The notes beneath the pieces are model-generated. The model was not told where the DNA came from and searched no databases. It saw nothing but the letters and a program-made list of their open reading frames with translations. Below, one piece after another: positions 26,126-36,256 of a stretch of 43,193 nucleotides of DNA; position 1 is the stretch's first letter, and every line of letters begins with the position of its first letter. This stretch comes from Rubrivivax sp. (lineage in GTDB: Bacteria; Pseudomonadota; Gammaproteobacteria; Burkholderiales; Burkholderiaceae_C). The stretch covers positions 1 to 43,193 of the forward strand of contig JAIXWM010000137.1 of the NCBI GenBank assembly GCA_027491255.1, read 5' to 3'. The position numbers and the translations under genes are program-made.

Positions 26126-26240
26126 AAGGAAACGCCGGGCCGCCCCAAGTTTCCTTGCGCCCCCACGGGGGGCCGGGCCGGGCGAGCCCGGCCCTGGGGG
26201 GTCCTGAAGGAAACGCCGGGCCGCCCCAAGTTTCCTTGCG
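26126..26240. repeat. paired 34-bp palindromic repeats flanking a strong hairpin (BIME-like)
   Basis: Two identical 34-base copies (26126-26159 and 26207-26240), in the same orientation and 81 bases apart, each begin AAGGAAAC and contain the inverted GTTTCCTT. Between them is a 9-bp stem GGGCCGGGC/GCCCGGCCC (26175-26194), enclosed by CCCCCA/TGGGGG arms (26160-26165, 26195-26200). The unit fills the gap between two convergent genes and may act as a two-way terminator. The architecture, two REP-like units around a central structure, resembles bacterial interspersed mosaic elements. Confidence 0.75.
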
Positions 26241-26262
26241 TCGCTTTCGCGGCGCTCCCAGG

Positions 26263-26934
26263 TCACCGCGCGACCCAGCCGCCGCACACCGGGAAGATCT
26301 GGCCCACGAAGCAGTCGGCGGCGGGGCTGCAGAGGTAGGCCGCGAACTGTGCATCCTCGCGGGCACCCACCAGGCGGCCCAGCGGCACCTCGCGCGCCAG
26401 GCGCTCCTGAAAGCGCGGGTTCGCCTGCACCTGCGGTGGAAAGTAGGTCGGGTTTTCGACGAAGTTCTGGGCGATGGCGTTGACCTGGATGCTGTGCGGC
26501 GCGAGCTCGACGCCGACCGCCTGCACGTACGACAACTGCGCGCCCCGGGCGGCGCTGTAGGTCGAGGCCCGCTTCATGCCGCGCAGGGCCGAGGCGCTGC
26601 CGATGACGAGGATCTTGCCGGCGCGGCGCGCGATCATGGCCGGGGCCGCCGCGCGGACCAGGCGCGGCAAGGGGTCGACCAAGGCCGCGAACACGGCGCG
26701 CCATTCGTCGTCATCCACCTGGGTGGCCGCCGTCGTCGGCGCCTGCCAGGCCAGATTGACGACCAGCACGTCGATGTGCCCGGCCGCCGCCACCACCCCC
26801 TGGGCAGCACCGACCTCCGCCATGCATTGCGTGCTGGCGATGACCTGCGCACCCTGCTCGGAAAAGACATCGCACAGGGCCGGGCCCATGAAGTCAGAAG
26901 CCTGGGTGATCAGGACGCGCTGGCCTGTCAGCAT
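26263..26934 (-). CDS. halohydrin dehalogenase, HheB-like (SDR fold)
   Basis: A 223-aa SDR-fold protein that lacks the dinucleotide-binding glycine motif of real SDR oxidoreductases. In its place it has T10-X4-F15-X-G17 (TQASDFMG), the halide-site motif of halohydrin dehalogenases. The catalytic residues are Ser113, Tyr126 and Arg130, i.e. S-X12-Y-X3-R, where ordinary SDRs have Lys instead of Arg. The short region after beta-2 (VIAST...VGAAQGVVAAAGHIDVLVVN) and the halide-pocket segment NFVENPTYFP agree with my memory of HheB of Corynebacterium. Such enzymes convert vicinal haloalcohols to epoxides and halide without a cofactor. The start at 26934 puts the first strand right at the N-terminus. 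It lies 58 bases after the DUF2164 gene. Confidence 0.85.
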   Translation of the reverse strand: MLTGQRVLITQASDFMGPALCDVFSEQGAQVIASTQCMAEVGAAQGVVAAAGHIDVLVVNLAWQAPTTAATQVDDDEWRAVFAALVDPLPRLVRAAAPAMIARRAGKILVIGSASALRGMKRASTYSAARGAQLSYVQAVGVELAPHSIQVNAIAQNFVENPTYFPPQVQANPRFQERLAREVPLGRLVGAREDAQFAAYLCSPAADCFVGQIFPVCGGWVAR

Positions 26935-26992
26935 GTGTTGCACGGCGGGTCCGGGTTGGGTTGAAGTCAGGCCGATGGAACGTGTCACCGGC

Positions 26993-27271
26993 TCAGCGGG
27001 TGCGTGGCTTGCCGACCTTGTCGAATTTGCGCCAGTAGGAGAACTCCTCCTCGTGGACCTCGAAGTCCAGGTCCGACACGCGCGCCTGCAGGTGCGCCTG
27101 GGCATCGGCGACCCCTCGGTTGTAGAGCGTCGGCCCGATCTCCTCGAGGATGAACCCGAGCAGACCGCCCGCGGTGACGTTGCCGATCTTCTCCTGCAGG
27201 TGCTCGCGGAAATAGCGCTCGATCGAGGCGATGGCCTGCTGGCGATCTTCCTTGCTGAGTTCGATGGTCAT
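26993..27271 (-). CDS. DUF2164 family protein
   Basis: A 92-aa protein matching the DUF2164 pattern (ELSKEDRQQAIASIERYF, then EEIGPTLYNRGVADAQAHL and a charged C-terminus). The function of the family is unknown; the predicted structure is helical and soluble. I chose the ATG at 27271 because homology begins at MTIELSKED. It is divergent from the LysR gene and upstream of the halohydrin dehalogenase on the same strand, so the two may share a transcript. Confidence 0.85.
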   Translation of the reverse strand: MTIELSKEDRQQAIASIERYFREHLQEKIGNVTAGGLLGFILEEIGPTLYNRGVADAQAHLQARVSDLDFEVHEEEFSYWRKFDKVGKPRTR

Positions 27272-27408
27272 GGGTCGGTGGCGCGGCGGGCAACGCAAGT
27301 CCTGCGCGTGGCGCGCAGCCTTGCGCGGGCGGGTTGTTCGAACGGCCGGGATGCTACTGCGGGTGGGCACAATCCTCGATCCCGCCCGCTCCGCCGCCGC
27401 ACCGTCCG

Positions 27409-28338
27409 ATGGAAACCCGCTGGCTCGAAGACTTCGTCAGCCTGGCCGAGACCCGCAGCTTCTCGCGTTCGGCGCAATTGCGGCACGTGACGCAGCCCGC
27501 GTTCTCGCGCCGGATCCAGGCGTTGGAGGCCTGGGCCGGCACGGACCTGGTGGACCGCTCGTCCTACCCGACCCGGTTGACGCTGGCCGGCGAGGCCTTC
27601 CACGCCCAGGCGCTGGAGATCCTGGCCGGGGTGCACGGTGCGCGGCAGACGCTGCGCAGCCAGCAGGCAGCGCGCCAGGACGTGATCGATTTCGCCGTGC
27701 CGCACACGCTGGCCTTCACCTTCTTCCCGCACTGGCTGATGGACCTGCGAGCGCGCTTCGGGGCGCTGAAGACGCGCCTGACGGCGCTGAATGTGCACGA
27801 TGCGGCGATGCGCCTGACCGAAGGCGGGTGCGACTTGCTGATCGCCTACCACCACGCGAGCCAGCCGCTGCAGCTGGCGCCCGGTCGCTACCAGATGCTC
27901 AGCCTCGGCCAGGAGACGCTCGCCCCCTACGCGCGCGCCGACGCGCAGGGTCGGCCGCTGTTCGCGCTGCCGGCTGCAGCCGGGGCGCAAGAGCGCCAGC
28001 CGCTGCTGGGCTTCGCGCAGAGTGCCTACATGGCGCGCATGGTGGAGTTGATCCTGCGCCAGACGGGCGATGCGGCGAGTCTGGAAACCCTGCACGAGAC
28101 CGACATGGCCGAGGTGCTGAAGGCGATGGCGCTGGAGGGCCACGGCCTGGCCTTCCTGCCCACGAGCCTGGTGCGCAAGGACCTGGCCGAGGGCCGGCTC
28201 GTCGCCGCCGCGCCGCCCGGGCGCTACGAGCTGACGATGGAGGTGCGCATCTACCGCGAGCGCCCCGAGACGGCGCGCCAGCGCAAGCCCACGGCGCAGG
28301 CGCTGTGGGACTTCCTGGAGCGCGGCACCGGACAATAG
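27409..28338 (+). CDS. LysR-family regulator (HypT/YjiE-like)
   Basis: A 309-aa protein with an N-terminal winged helix (METRWLEDFVSLAETRSFSRSAQLRHVTQPAFSRRIQALE style, residues 1-60) and a periplasmic-binding-protein-like effector domain. The N-terminus is closer to E. coli HypT (YjiE), the hypochlorite-responsive regulator, than to typical LysR. Similar proteins in Burkholderiales often sit beside Bug receptor genes, as here, so it more likely responds to a carboxylate that the next two genes handle. It is divergent from DUF2164; the control region is 27272-27408. Confidence 0.88.
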   Translation: METRWLEDFVSLAETRSFSRSAQLRHVTQPAFSRRIQALEAWAGTDLVDRSSYPTRLTLAGEAFHAQALEILAGVHGARQTLRSQQAARQDVIDFAVPHTLAFTFFPHWLMDLRARFGALKTRLTALNVHDAAMRLTEGGCDLLIAYHHASQPLQLAPGRYQMLSLGQETLAPYARADAQGRPLFALPAAAGAQERQPLLGFAQSAYMARMVELILRQTGDAASLETLHETDMAEVLKAMALEGHGLAFLPTSLVRKDLAEGRLVAAAPPGRYELTMEVRIYRERPETARQRKPTAQALWDFLERGTGQ

Positions 28339-28402
28339 GCCCCGTGGCAAGATGACTGCTCTGGTGGCGCGCTGCGCCTTGGCCTATCTCAGGAGACCCG
28401 CG

Positions 28403-29395
28403 ATGAACCCCACCCCCGCCTTTTCCCGCCGCCGCGTGCTGGCGGCCGGTGCTGCTGCCGCCGCCCTCGGTGCCCCGCTGCTCGCGCGCGCCCAGGCCTG
28501 GCCGGCCAAGCCGGTGAACATCGTCGTGCCCTTTCCGCCGGGCGGCGGCACCGACGCCTTCGCGCGGCCGCTGTTTGCCGCGATGAGCAAGAACACCGGG
28601 CGCCAGTTCGTCATCGACAACAAGGGCGGCGCCGGCGGCACGCTGGGCGCGGGCGTCGCCGCGCGTGCGGCAGCCGACGGGCACAACTTCTTCATGGGCG
28701 CGGTGCACCATGCGATCGCACCGGCCATGTACCCGAAGCTCGAATACAACATCGAGACGGACTTCATCCCGGTGGGCCTGGTGTCGAGCGTGCCGCAGGT
28801 CGTGGTGGTGAACCCGTCGCGGGTGCAGGCGACGACGCTGGCGCAGTTCCTGGAGTACGCGCGCGCCAACCCAGGCAAGCTGAACTACGGCTCGGCCGGC
28901 AACGGCACCTCGCACCACCTGGCGGGCGAGTTGTTCAAGCTGCAGACGAAGACGCAGATCGCGCACATCCCCTACAGCGGCGCCGGCCCGGCGCTGCGCG
29001 ACCTCGTGGGCGGTCAGATCGACATGATGTTCGACGGCCTGGGCTCGTCGGCGGCGCACATCAAGGGCGGCCGCATCCGCGGTCTGGCGGTGGCGTCGGA
29101 GCGGCGCTCGCCCGGCTTCCCCGACCTGCCCACCAGCGCCGAGGGGGGCGTGCCGACCTACCAGGTCGCCACCTGGTACGGCATCTGGGCGCCCAAGGGT
29201 ACGCCGCGCGAGGCCGTGGCGGCGATGCAGGCCGAGATGCGCAAGGCCTTGACCGGCGACGACCTGAAGGGCCTCTGGCTCGGCCTGGGCACCGACACGC
29301 CCAATCTGTGGGGAGACGATTTCGGTCGTTTCGTCAGCGCCGAGATCCGCCGCTGGGCCGAGGTGGTCAAGGCCTCGGGCGCCAAGCTCGACTGA
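28403..29395 (+). CDS. Bug/TctC-family periplasmic carboxylate receptor
   Basis: A 330-aa solute-binding protein of the tripartite tricarboxylate transporter type. A signal peptide with twin arginines (SRRRVLAAGAAAAALGAPLLARA) precedes the family start WPAKPVNIVVPFPPGG; GAGGTLGAGVAARAAADG, NYGSAGNGTSHHLAGELFK and GGQIDMMFDGLGSS are typical pocket loops. An AGGAG ribosome site lies upstream of the ATG. No tctA/tctB membrane genes are nearby, so it is an orphan receptor, which is normal in this order. Position suggests a ligand such as malonate. Confidence 0.92.
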   Translation: MNPTPAFSRRRVLAAGAAAAALGAPLLARAQAWPAKPVNIVVPFPPGGGTDAFARPLFAAMSKNTGRQFVIDNKGGAGGTLGAGVAARAAADGHNFFMGAVHHAIAPAMYPKLEYNIETDFIPVGLVSSVPQVVVVNPSRVQATTLAQFLEYARANPGKLNYGSAGNGTSHHLAGELFKLQTKTQIAHIPYSGAGPALRDLVGGQIDMMFDGLGSSAAHIKGGRIRGLAVASERRSPGFPDLPTSAEGGVPTYQVATWYGIWAPKGTPREAVAAMQAEMRKALTGDDLKGLWLGLGTDTPNLWGDDFGRFVSAEIRRWAEVVKASGAKLD

Positions 29396-29483
29396 GAGGC
29401 TGAGACGCGCACAGAGGGCTCCACCATCCTGCCGCCCTCCCGGTTGCCCGAGGGGGGCCGATCCGATCTGCTGATTTCCGTCC

Positions 29484-31025
<1,542 letters not shown>

Positions 31026-31035
31026 GCGCTGGCGC

Positions 31036-31059
31036 AAGCCCGGCGCGGCCGGCGGGCTT
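31036..31059. terminator. hairpin between convergent matB and DUF1289 genes
   Basis: AAGCCCG (31036-31042) and CGGGCTT (31053-31059) form a 7-bp stem with a GC-rich 10-base loop. It starts 10 bases after the matB stop, in the short gap before the convergent DUF1289 gene. The stem ends with A/T pairs on both sides, which gives a short U tract (two) in either direction, so it could serve as a weak two-way terminator. Confidence 0.45.
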
Positions 31060-31075
31060 CGGCGCCCGCAGGGCC

Positions 31076-31303
31076 TCAACCCCTGGTCTGCTCGCGGCGC
31101 GCCGGCACAGCCGCCAGGGATGCGGGCCCGAGCTGCTCGTGCCGCGCCGGCAGCAGCGCCCAGACGGCGCGCTTGCCGGTGTCGTCGAGCGCGCTCCAGG
31201 CCGCGATCTCGTCGAGCGTGCGTGCGCAGCCCAGGCACCAGCCGGTGACCGGGTCGACGCGGCAGACGCTGATGCAGGGGCTGGGAACGGTCATGGTTGG
31301 CAT
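31076..31303 (-). CDS. DUF1289 family protein
   Basis: A 75-aa protein with the cysteine pattern PSPCISVCRVDPVTGWCLGCARTLDEIAAW (given here in outline: C-x3-C-x8-C-x2-C), the signature of DUF1289. These four cysteines probably bind a metal or Fe-S cluster; the function is unknown. It begins 5 bases after the HMG-CoA lyase gene and is probably the last gene of the liu operon. An alternative start is the Met at position 4. Confidence 0.9.
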   Translation of the reverse strand: MPTMTVPSPCISVCRVDPVTGWCLGCARTLDEIAAWSALDDTGKRAVWALLPARHEQLGPASLAAVPARREQTRG

Positions 31304-31308
31304 GGTAC

Positions 31309-32219
31309 TCAGAGGCTGGCGCGCCGCGCCAGCAGCGCGCGCCCGACCCTGGAGACCGGGGGGCGACCGAGTTCGCCCGAGATCCAGGCGCCGGCATCGA
31401 CCAGCGCATCGATGTCGATGCCGGTGGCGACGCCCAGGCCGTCGAGCATGAAGACCACGTCCTCGGTGGCGACGTTGCCGGTGGCGCCGCGGGCATAGGG
31501 GCAGCCCCCCAGGCCGGCCACGCTGGTGTCGAAGATGTGCACGCCCATCTCCAGGCAGGCGTAGATGTTGGCCAGGGCCTGGCCGTAGGTGTCGTGGAAG
31601 TGCCCGCTCACCTCGTTCAGCGGGAAGTGCTTCAGCGCGCGCTCAAGCGCCGCCTGCGCGTGCCGCGGTGTGCCCACGCCGATGGTGTCGGCGATGCCGC
31701 AGTGCTGCACGCCGATGCCCTTCATCAGGCGCACGACGCGCTCGACCTGGTCGGCAGTCACCTCGCCCTGGTAGGGGCAGCCGAGCGCGCAGGAGACGGC
31801 GCAGCGCACCTTGATGCCCTGCGTCCGCGCGGCCTCGACGACCGGGCGGAAACGCTCGATGCTCTCTTCGATGCCACAGTTGATGTTGCGCTGGCTGAAG
31901 GCCTCGCTCGCGGCGCCGAAGACGACGATCTCGTCGGGCCGGCCGGCGAGCGCCGCCTCGAACCCCTTGAGGTTGGGCGTCAGCACCGAGTAACGCACGC
32001 CGGAGTGGCGGGTCACGCCGGCCATGACCTCGGCCGCGTCGGCCATCTGCGGCACCCACTTGGGGCTGACGTAGCTCGTGGCCTCGATCTCGCGCAGTCC
32101 GGCGCGCTGCAGCCGCTCCACGAGCTCGATCTTGGTTGCCGCCGGGATCGGCCGGGACTCGTTCTGCAGGCCGTCGCGCGGGCCGACCTCGACCAGCGTG
32201 ACACGGTTGGGCAGCGGGC

Positions 32220-32223
<4 letters not shown>
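31309..32223 (-). CDS. mvaB: hydroxymethylglutaryl-CoA lyase (LiuE)
   Basis: A 304-aa TIM-barrel lyase that splits HMG-CoA to acetyl-CoA and acetoacetate, the last step of leucine degradation. VEVGPRDGLQNE (residues 11-22) carries the metal-binding Asp and catalytic Arg; EATSYVSPKWVPQMAD follows. The HFHDTYGQALAN segment gives two His ligands, and the G-x-GGCPYARGATGN loop holds the reactive cysteine. The ATG overlaps the biotin-carboxylase gene stop (ATGA), and the gene lies in a leucine/isovalerate cluster. Confidence 0.95.
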
Positions 32224-34214
<1,991 letters not shown>

Positions 34215-34309
34215 GGGCTCTCCAGGGCTCGGGCGGGTACGGTCGGTCTGGCGGGTCGGGTGGCGCGGTGCGGCGGGTGCGGAGCGGGTGCGGCAGCCGG
34301 TCAGCGTCT

Positions 34310-35086
34310 TCAGCGCCAGCCCGGCTCGCGCTTGTCCAGGAAGGCCTGGACGCCTTCGCGGCCTTCCGCGCTGGCGCGGATGTCGGCGATGCGGCGCGCC
34401 GTCTCGGCGCGCAGCTCCGCGGTGATCTCGCGTCCGGCGAAATCGCGCACGAGGCGCTTGCAGGCCTTGACTGCCGCCGGTCCGTTGGCCACCAGCAGCG
34501 CAACGATCTCGTCGACCTTGGCGTCCAGGGCTTGCGGCGCGACGACCTCGTGCACGAAGCCCATCGAATGCGCCTGCGCGGCGCTGAAGCGCTCGGCGGT
34601 GAGGAAGTAGCGCCGCGCGGCCTGCTCGCCCATCGCGCGCAGCACGTAGGGGCTGATGGTGGCCGGCAGCAGGCCCAGCCGGGCCTCGCTCAGGCAGAAG
34701 TGCATGCCGTCGGCAGCCACCAGCACGTCGCAGGCCGCGGCCAGTCCCATGCCGCCGGCGTAGCAGTCGCCGTGGATGCGGCCGACCACGGGCAGCGGGC
34801 AGTCGTGGATCGCCCACAGCATCTCGGCCAGGCGGTGAGCGTCGGCCCGGTTCTGGTCCCAGTCGTAGTCGGCGATCGAGCGCATCCACACCAGGTCGCC
34901 CCCGGCGCAGAAGGCCTTGCCGTGGCCGCCGAGGACGATGGCGCGCAGGCCCGGATCCTGCCCCAGTCGGGTGAAGGCTTCGGCCAGTTCGGCGACAACG
35001 CCGTCGTTGAAGGCGTTGCGGACCTCTGGGCGGTTGAGGTAGACGCGGGCGACGCGGTCTTGGGTCTGGATGTCGAGGGTGGTCAC
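34310..35086 (-). CDS. liuC: methylglutaconyl-CoA hydratase (enoyl-CoA hydratase family, LiuC)
   Basis: A 258-aa crotonase-fold enzyme. The oxyanion-hole segments are GKAFCAGGDLVWM (near 60-72) and IHGDCYAGGMGLAAACD (near 105-121), followed by SEARLGLLPATISPYV with the acid residue. In the liu pathway it hydrates 3-methylglutaconyl-CoA to HMG-CoA. The GTG at 35084-35086 is the best start because a GGGAG ribosome site lies 9-13 bases before it and the sequence TTLDIQTQDRVARVYLNRP then gives the normal N-terminus. Just upstream is the repeat-rich 376-base gap that separates it from vapC. Confidence 0.92.
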   Translation of the reverse strand: MTTLDIQTQDRVARVYLNRPEVRNAFNDGVVAELAEAFTRLGQDPGLRAIVLGGHGKAFCAGGDLVWMRSIADYDWDQNRADAHRLAEMLWAIHDCPLPVVGRIHGDCYAGGMGLAAACDVLVAADGMHFCLSEARLGLLPATISPYVLRAMGEQAARRYFLTAERFSAAQAHSMGFVHEVVAPQALDAKVDEIVALLVANGPAAVKACKRLVRDFAGREITAELRAETARRIADIRASAEGREGVQAFLDKREPGWR

Positions 35087-35109
35087 TTGTTTCGCTCCCT
35101 GGCTTCGCG

Positions 35110-35213
35110 GCGCGAGGGCGGGGGGCATCCCCCTCCGCTCATGTCCCCCGGACCGGGCTGCGCCCGGTCCTCCTCCTTTACTTCGCTGCGGGGGATGCCC
35201 CCCACCCTCGCGC
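35110..35213. repeat. nested palindromic element, copy A
   Basis: This is a 104-base element in the 376-base gene-free stretch 35087-35462. The outer 24-base arms (35110-35133 beginning GCGCGAGGG, and 35190-35213 ending CCCTCGCGC) are complementary with one mismatch. Inside is the plus-strand box CGCTCATGTCCCCC, then a perfect 9-bp hairpin GGACCGGGC-TGC-GCCCGGTCC, then the box CCTCCTCCTTTACTTCGCT. A second copy in inverted orientation lies 46 bases to the right with the same boxes but different stems. The intervening 46 bases and the roughly 100 bases after copy B show no gene. Confidence 0.8.
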
Positions 35214-35259
35214 TGCCGGCAACTGAGAACTCGAACCTACGCGCGCCGGAACGCTGGCA

Positions 35260-35365
35260 GATCAGGGCACGCCGGGGCTGTGCGGAGCGAAGTAAAGGGG
35301 GAGGCGGCTGCCGCAGGCAGTCGCCGGAGGACATGAGCGCAGCACAGCCCCGGCGTGCCCTGATC
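35260..35365. repeat. nested palindromic element, copy B (inverted relative to A)
   Basis: This is a 106-base element. The outer 24-base arms (35260-35283 beginning GATCAGGGC, and 35342-35365 ending GCCCTGATC) are perfectly complementary. Read on the minus strand, the inside has the box CGCTCATGTCCTCC, a hairpin GGCGACTGCC-TGC-GGCAGCCGCC (one mismatch, a G-U pair in plus-strand RNA), and the box CCTCCCCCTTTACTTCGCT. The boxes match copy A, while both the inner and outer stems differ in sequence yet still pair. From 35366 to 35462 I see nothing else. Confidence 0.8.
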
Positions 35366-35462
35366 CGCGAGGCAGCGGACGATCCTCCGGTTCGCATCGG
35401 CAACACCTTGTCGGTGGAAAAGGTACGACAGACCTCAGGCATGGAAGTGACTCGCGGAGCGT

Positions 35463-35864
35463 TCAATGCTGCCAACCCCGCAGCCCCCGCATTTGTTCGA
35501 AGAAGTGGAAGTCGCGGTCGCGGTGAAGCAGCACGTAGTCGCGCTCGATGCAGAAGGTGGCGATCAGCACGTCCAGCGCGCTGCGCACCGTGACGCCGGC
35601 CGCGCGCAGGCTGCGGTAGTGGCGCGCGGCTTCGAGCGCGAGATGGGCGCCGCCTGAGTCCTCGATGCGCAGGCTCTCGAGCAGGGTCTTGGCGTGGCGG
35701 TGGTCGCGTTCGTGGCGGAAGCCGCGCAGCACCTCGAACAGCACCAGGTCGGGCACGACGATCGGGAGATCCCCGGATGCCAACAGCCCAGCCAGGTGAT
35801 CGACCGCGGGGTGATCGACGTCGTTGAAGAAATCGATCCAGACGCTGGAGTCAACCACCAGCAT
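35463..35864 (-). CDS. vapC: VapC-type PIN-domain toxin
   Basis: A 133-aa PIN-domain ribonuclease. The acidic metal-binding residues are in place: Asp5 (LVVDSSVWIDFF), Glu44 (LFEVLRGF), Asp98 (ALDVLIATF) and Asp116/118 (LLHRDRDFHFF). VapC toxins cut tRNA or rRNA when released from VapB. It overlaps the 3' end of vapB by 14 bases. The pair sits inside the liu cluster between liuB and liuC, which suggests a later insertion. Confidence 0.92.
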   Translation of the reverse strand: MLVVDSSVWIDFFNDVDHPAVDHLAGLLASGDLPIVVPDLVLFEVLRGFRHERDHRHAKTLLESLRIEDSGGAHLALEAARHYRSLRAAGVTVRSALDVLIATFCIERDYVLLHRDRDFHFFEQMRGLRGWQH

Positions 35865-36210
35865 GGCGCTCGGGTCCGGTGGACGGGGTGTCTTCGCGGG
35901 AAGCCGCCCCGAGGCTCGAGGCCGATACGCCCGCTGTCACACGCGACGGCGGCGCAGGTTCGTGGACCGCCGGTGCCGCGACGTCGTCTGCAGCCGCGCC
36001 GGCCGACGTTTCCGGTGACGGCTTGGTCCAGTCGATGGACTCGTCGCCCTCCCACTTGAGCTTGCCGCGCCACTTCAGGATCTCCTTGTAGGCTGCCTGG
36101 CGGGCGAGCAACTTCAGGCCGGCCTCCACCGCCTCACGCTTGGTCTTGTAGGGCCCGGCCTGCATCGCGCGGGCGAGCAAGTCGTCATCGATGTCGATAT
36201 TCGTGCGCAT
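35851..36210 (-). CDS. vapB: VapB-type antitoxin with long C-terminal tail
   Basis: A 119-aa protein. Residues 1-45 are a ribbon-helix-helix domain (MRTNIDIDDDLLARAMQ, then TKREAVEAGLKLLARQ), which binds the operator, followed by the normal toxin-contact segment KEILKWRGKLKWEGD. Beyond about residue 65 the protein continues with a roughly 55-residue Ala/Pro/Ser-rich tail that usual VapB antitoxins (about 65-85 aa) do not have. The tail runs into the vapC start. The upstream 46 bases are AT-rich and should hold the autoregulated promoter. Confidence 0.88.
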   Translation of the reverse strand: MRTNIDIDDDLLARAMQAGPYKTKREAVEAGLKLLARQAAYKEILKWRGKLKWEGDESIDWTKPSPETSAGAAADDVAAPAVHEPAPPSRVTAGVSASSLGAASREDTPSTGPERHAGG

Positions 36211-36212
36211 GA

Positions 36213-36249
36213 TGTGTAAAGAATGGATCCAATACGCACACTATACACA
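36213..36249. promoter_or_regulatory. putative vapBC operator/promoter
   Basis: TGTGTA (36213-36218) and TACACA (36244-36249) form an inverted pair around an AT-rich spacer, directly upstream of the vapB ATG and within the 46 bases after the liuB stop. Minus-strand hexamers such as TATAGT could be a -10 box. Ribbon-helix-helix antitoxins usually bind such paired sites. The call is tentative because no full promoter can be assigned. Confidence 0.4.
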
Positions 36250-36256
36250 AACCGAT

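Noticed and set aside
26126..26240. A short CRISPR array
   Set aside because: Only two repeats exist, the spacer is itself a palindrome, and no cas genes are near.
26263..26934. Ordinary NAD(P)-dependent SDR oxidoreductase
   Set aside because: The glycine-rich cofactor motif is absent and the catalytic Lys is replaced by Arg with the halohydrin dehalogenase spacing.
35214..35259. A tRNA-like T-arm (GGTTCGAGTTC on the minus strand) between the two elements
   Set aside because: No acceptor, D or anticodon stem can be formed around it.
35110..35365. Integron attC sites
   Set aside because: The inverted-repeat length would fit, but the required GTTRRRY/RYYYAAC core sites are missing and no cassette genes or integrase are present.
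35083..35475. An open frame on the minus strand across the two palindromic elements
   Set aside because: Its sequence is simply translation of the repeats; the long inverted arms explain it better than a gene.
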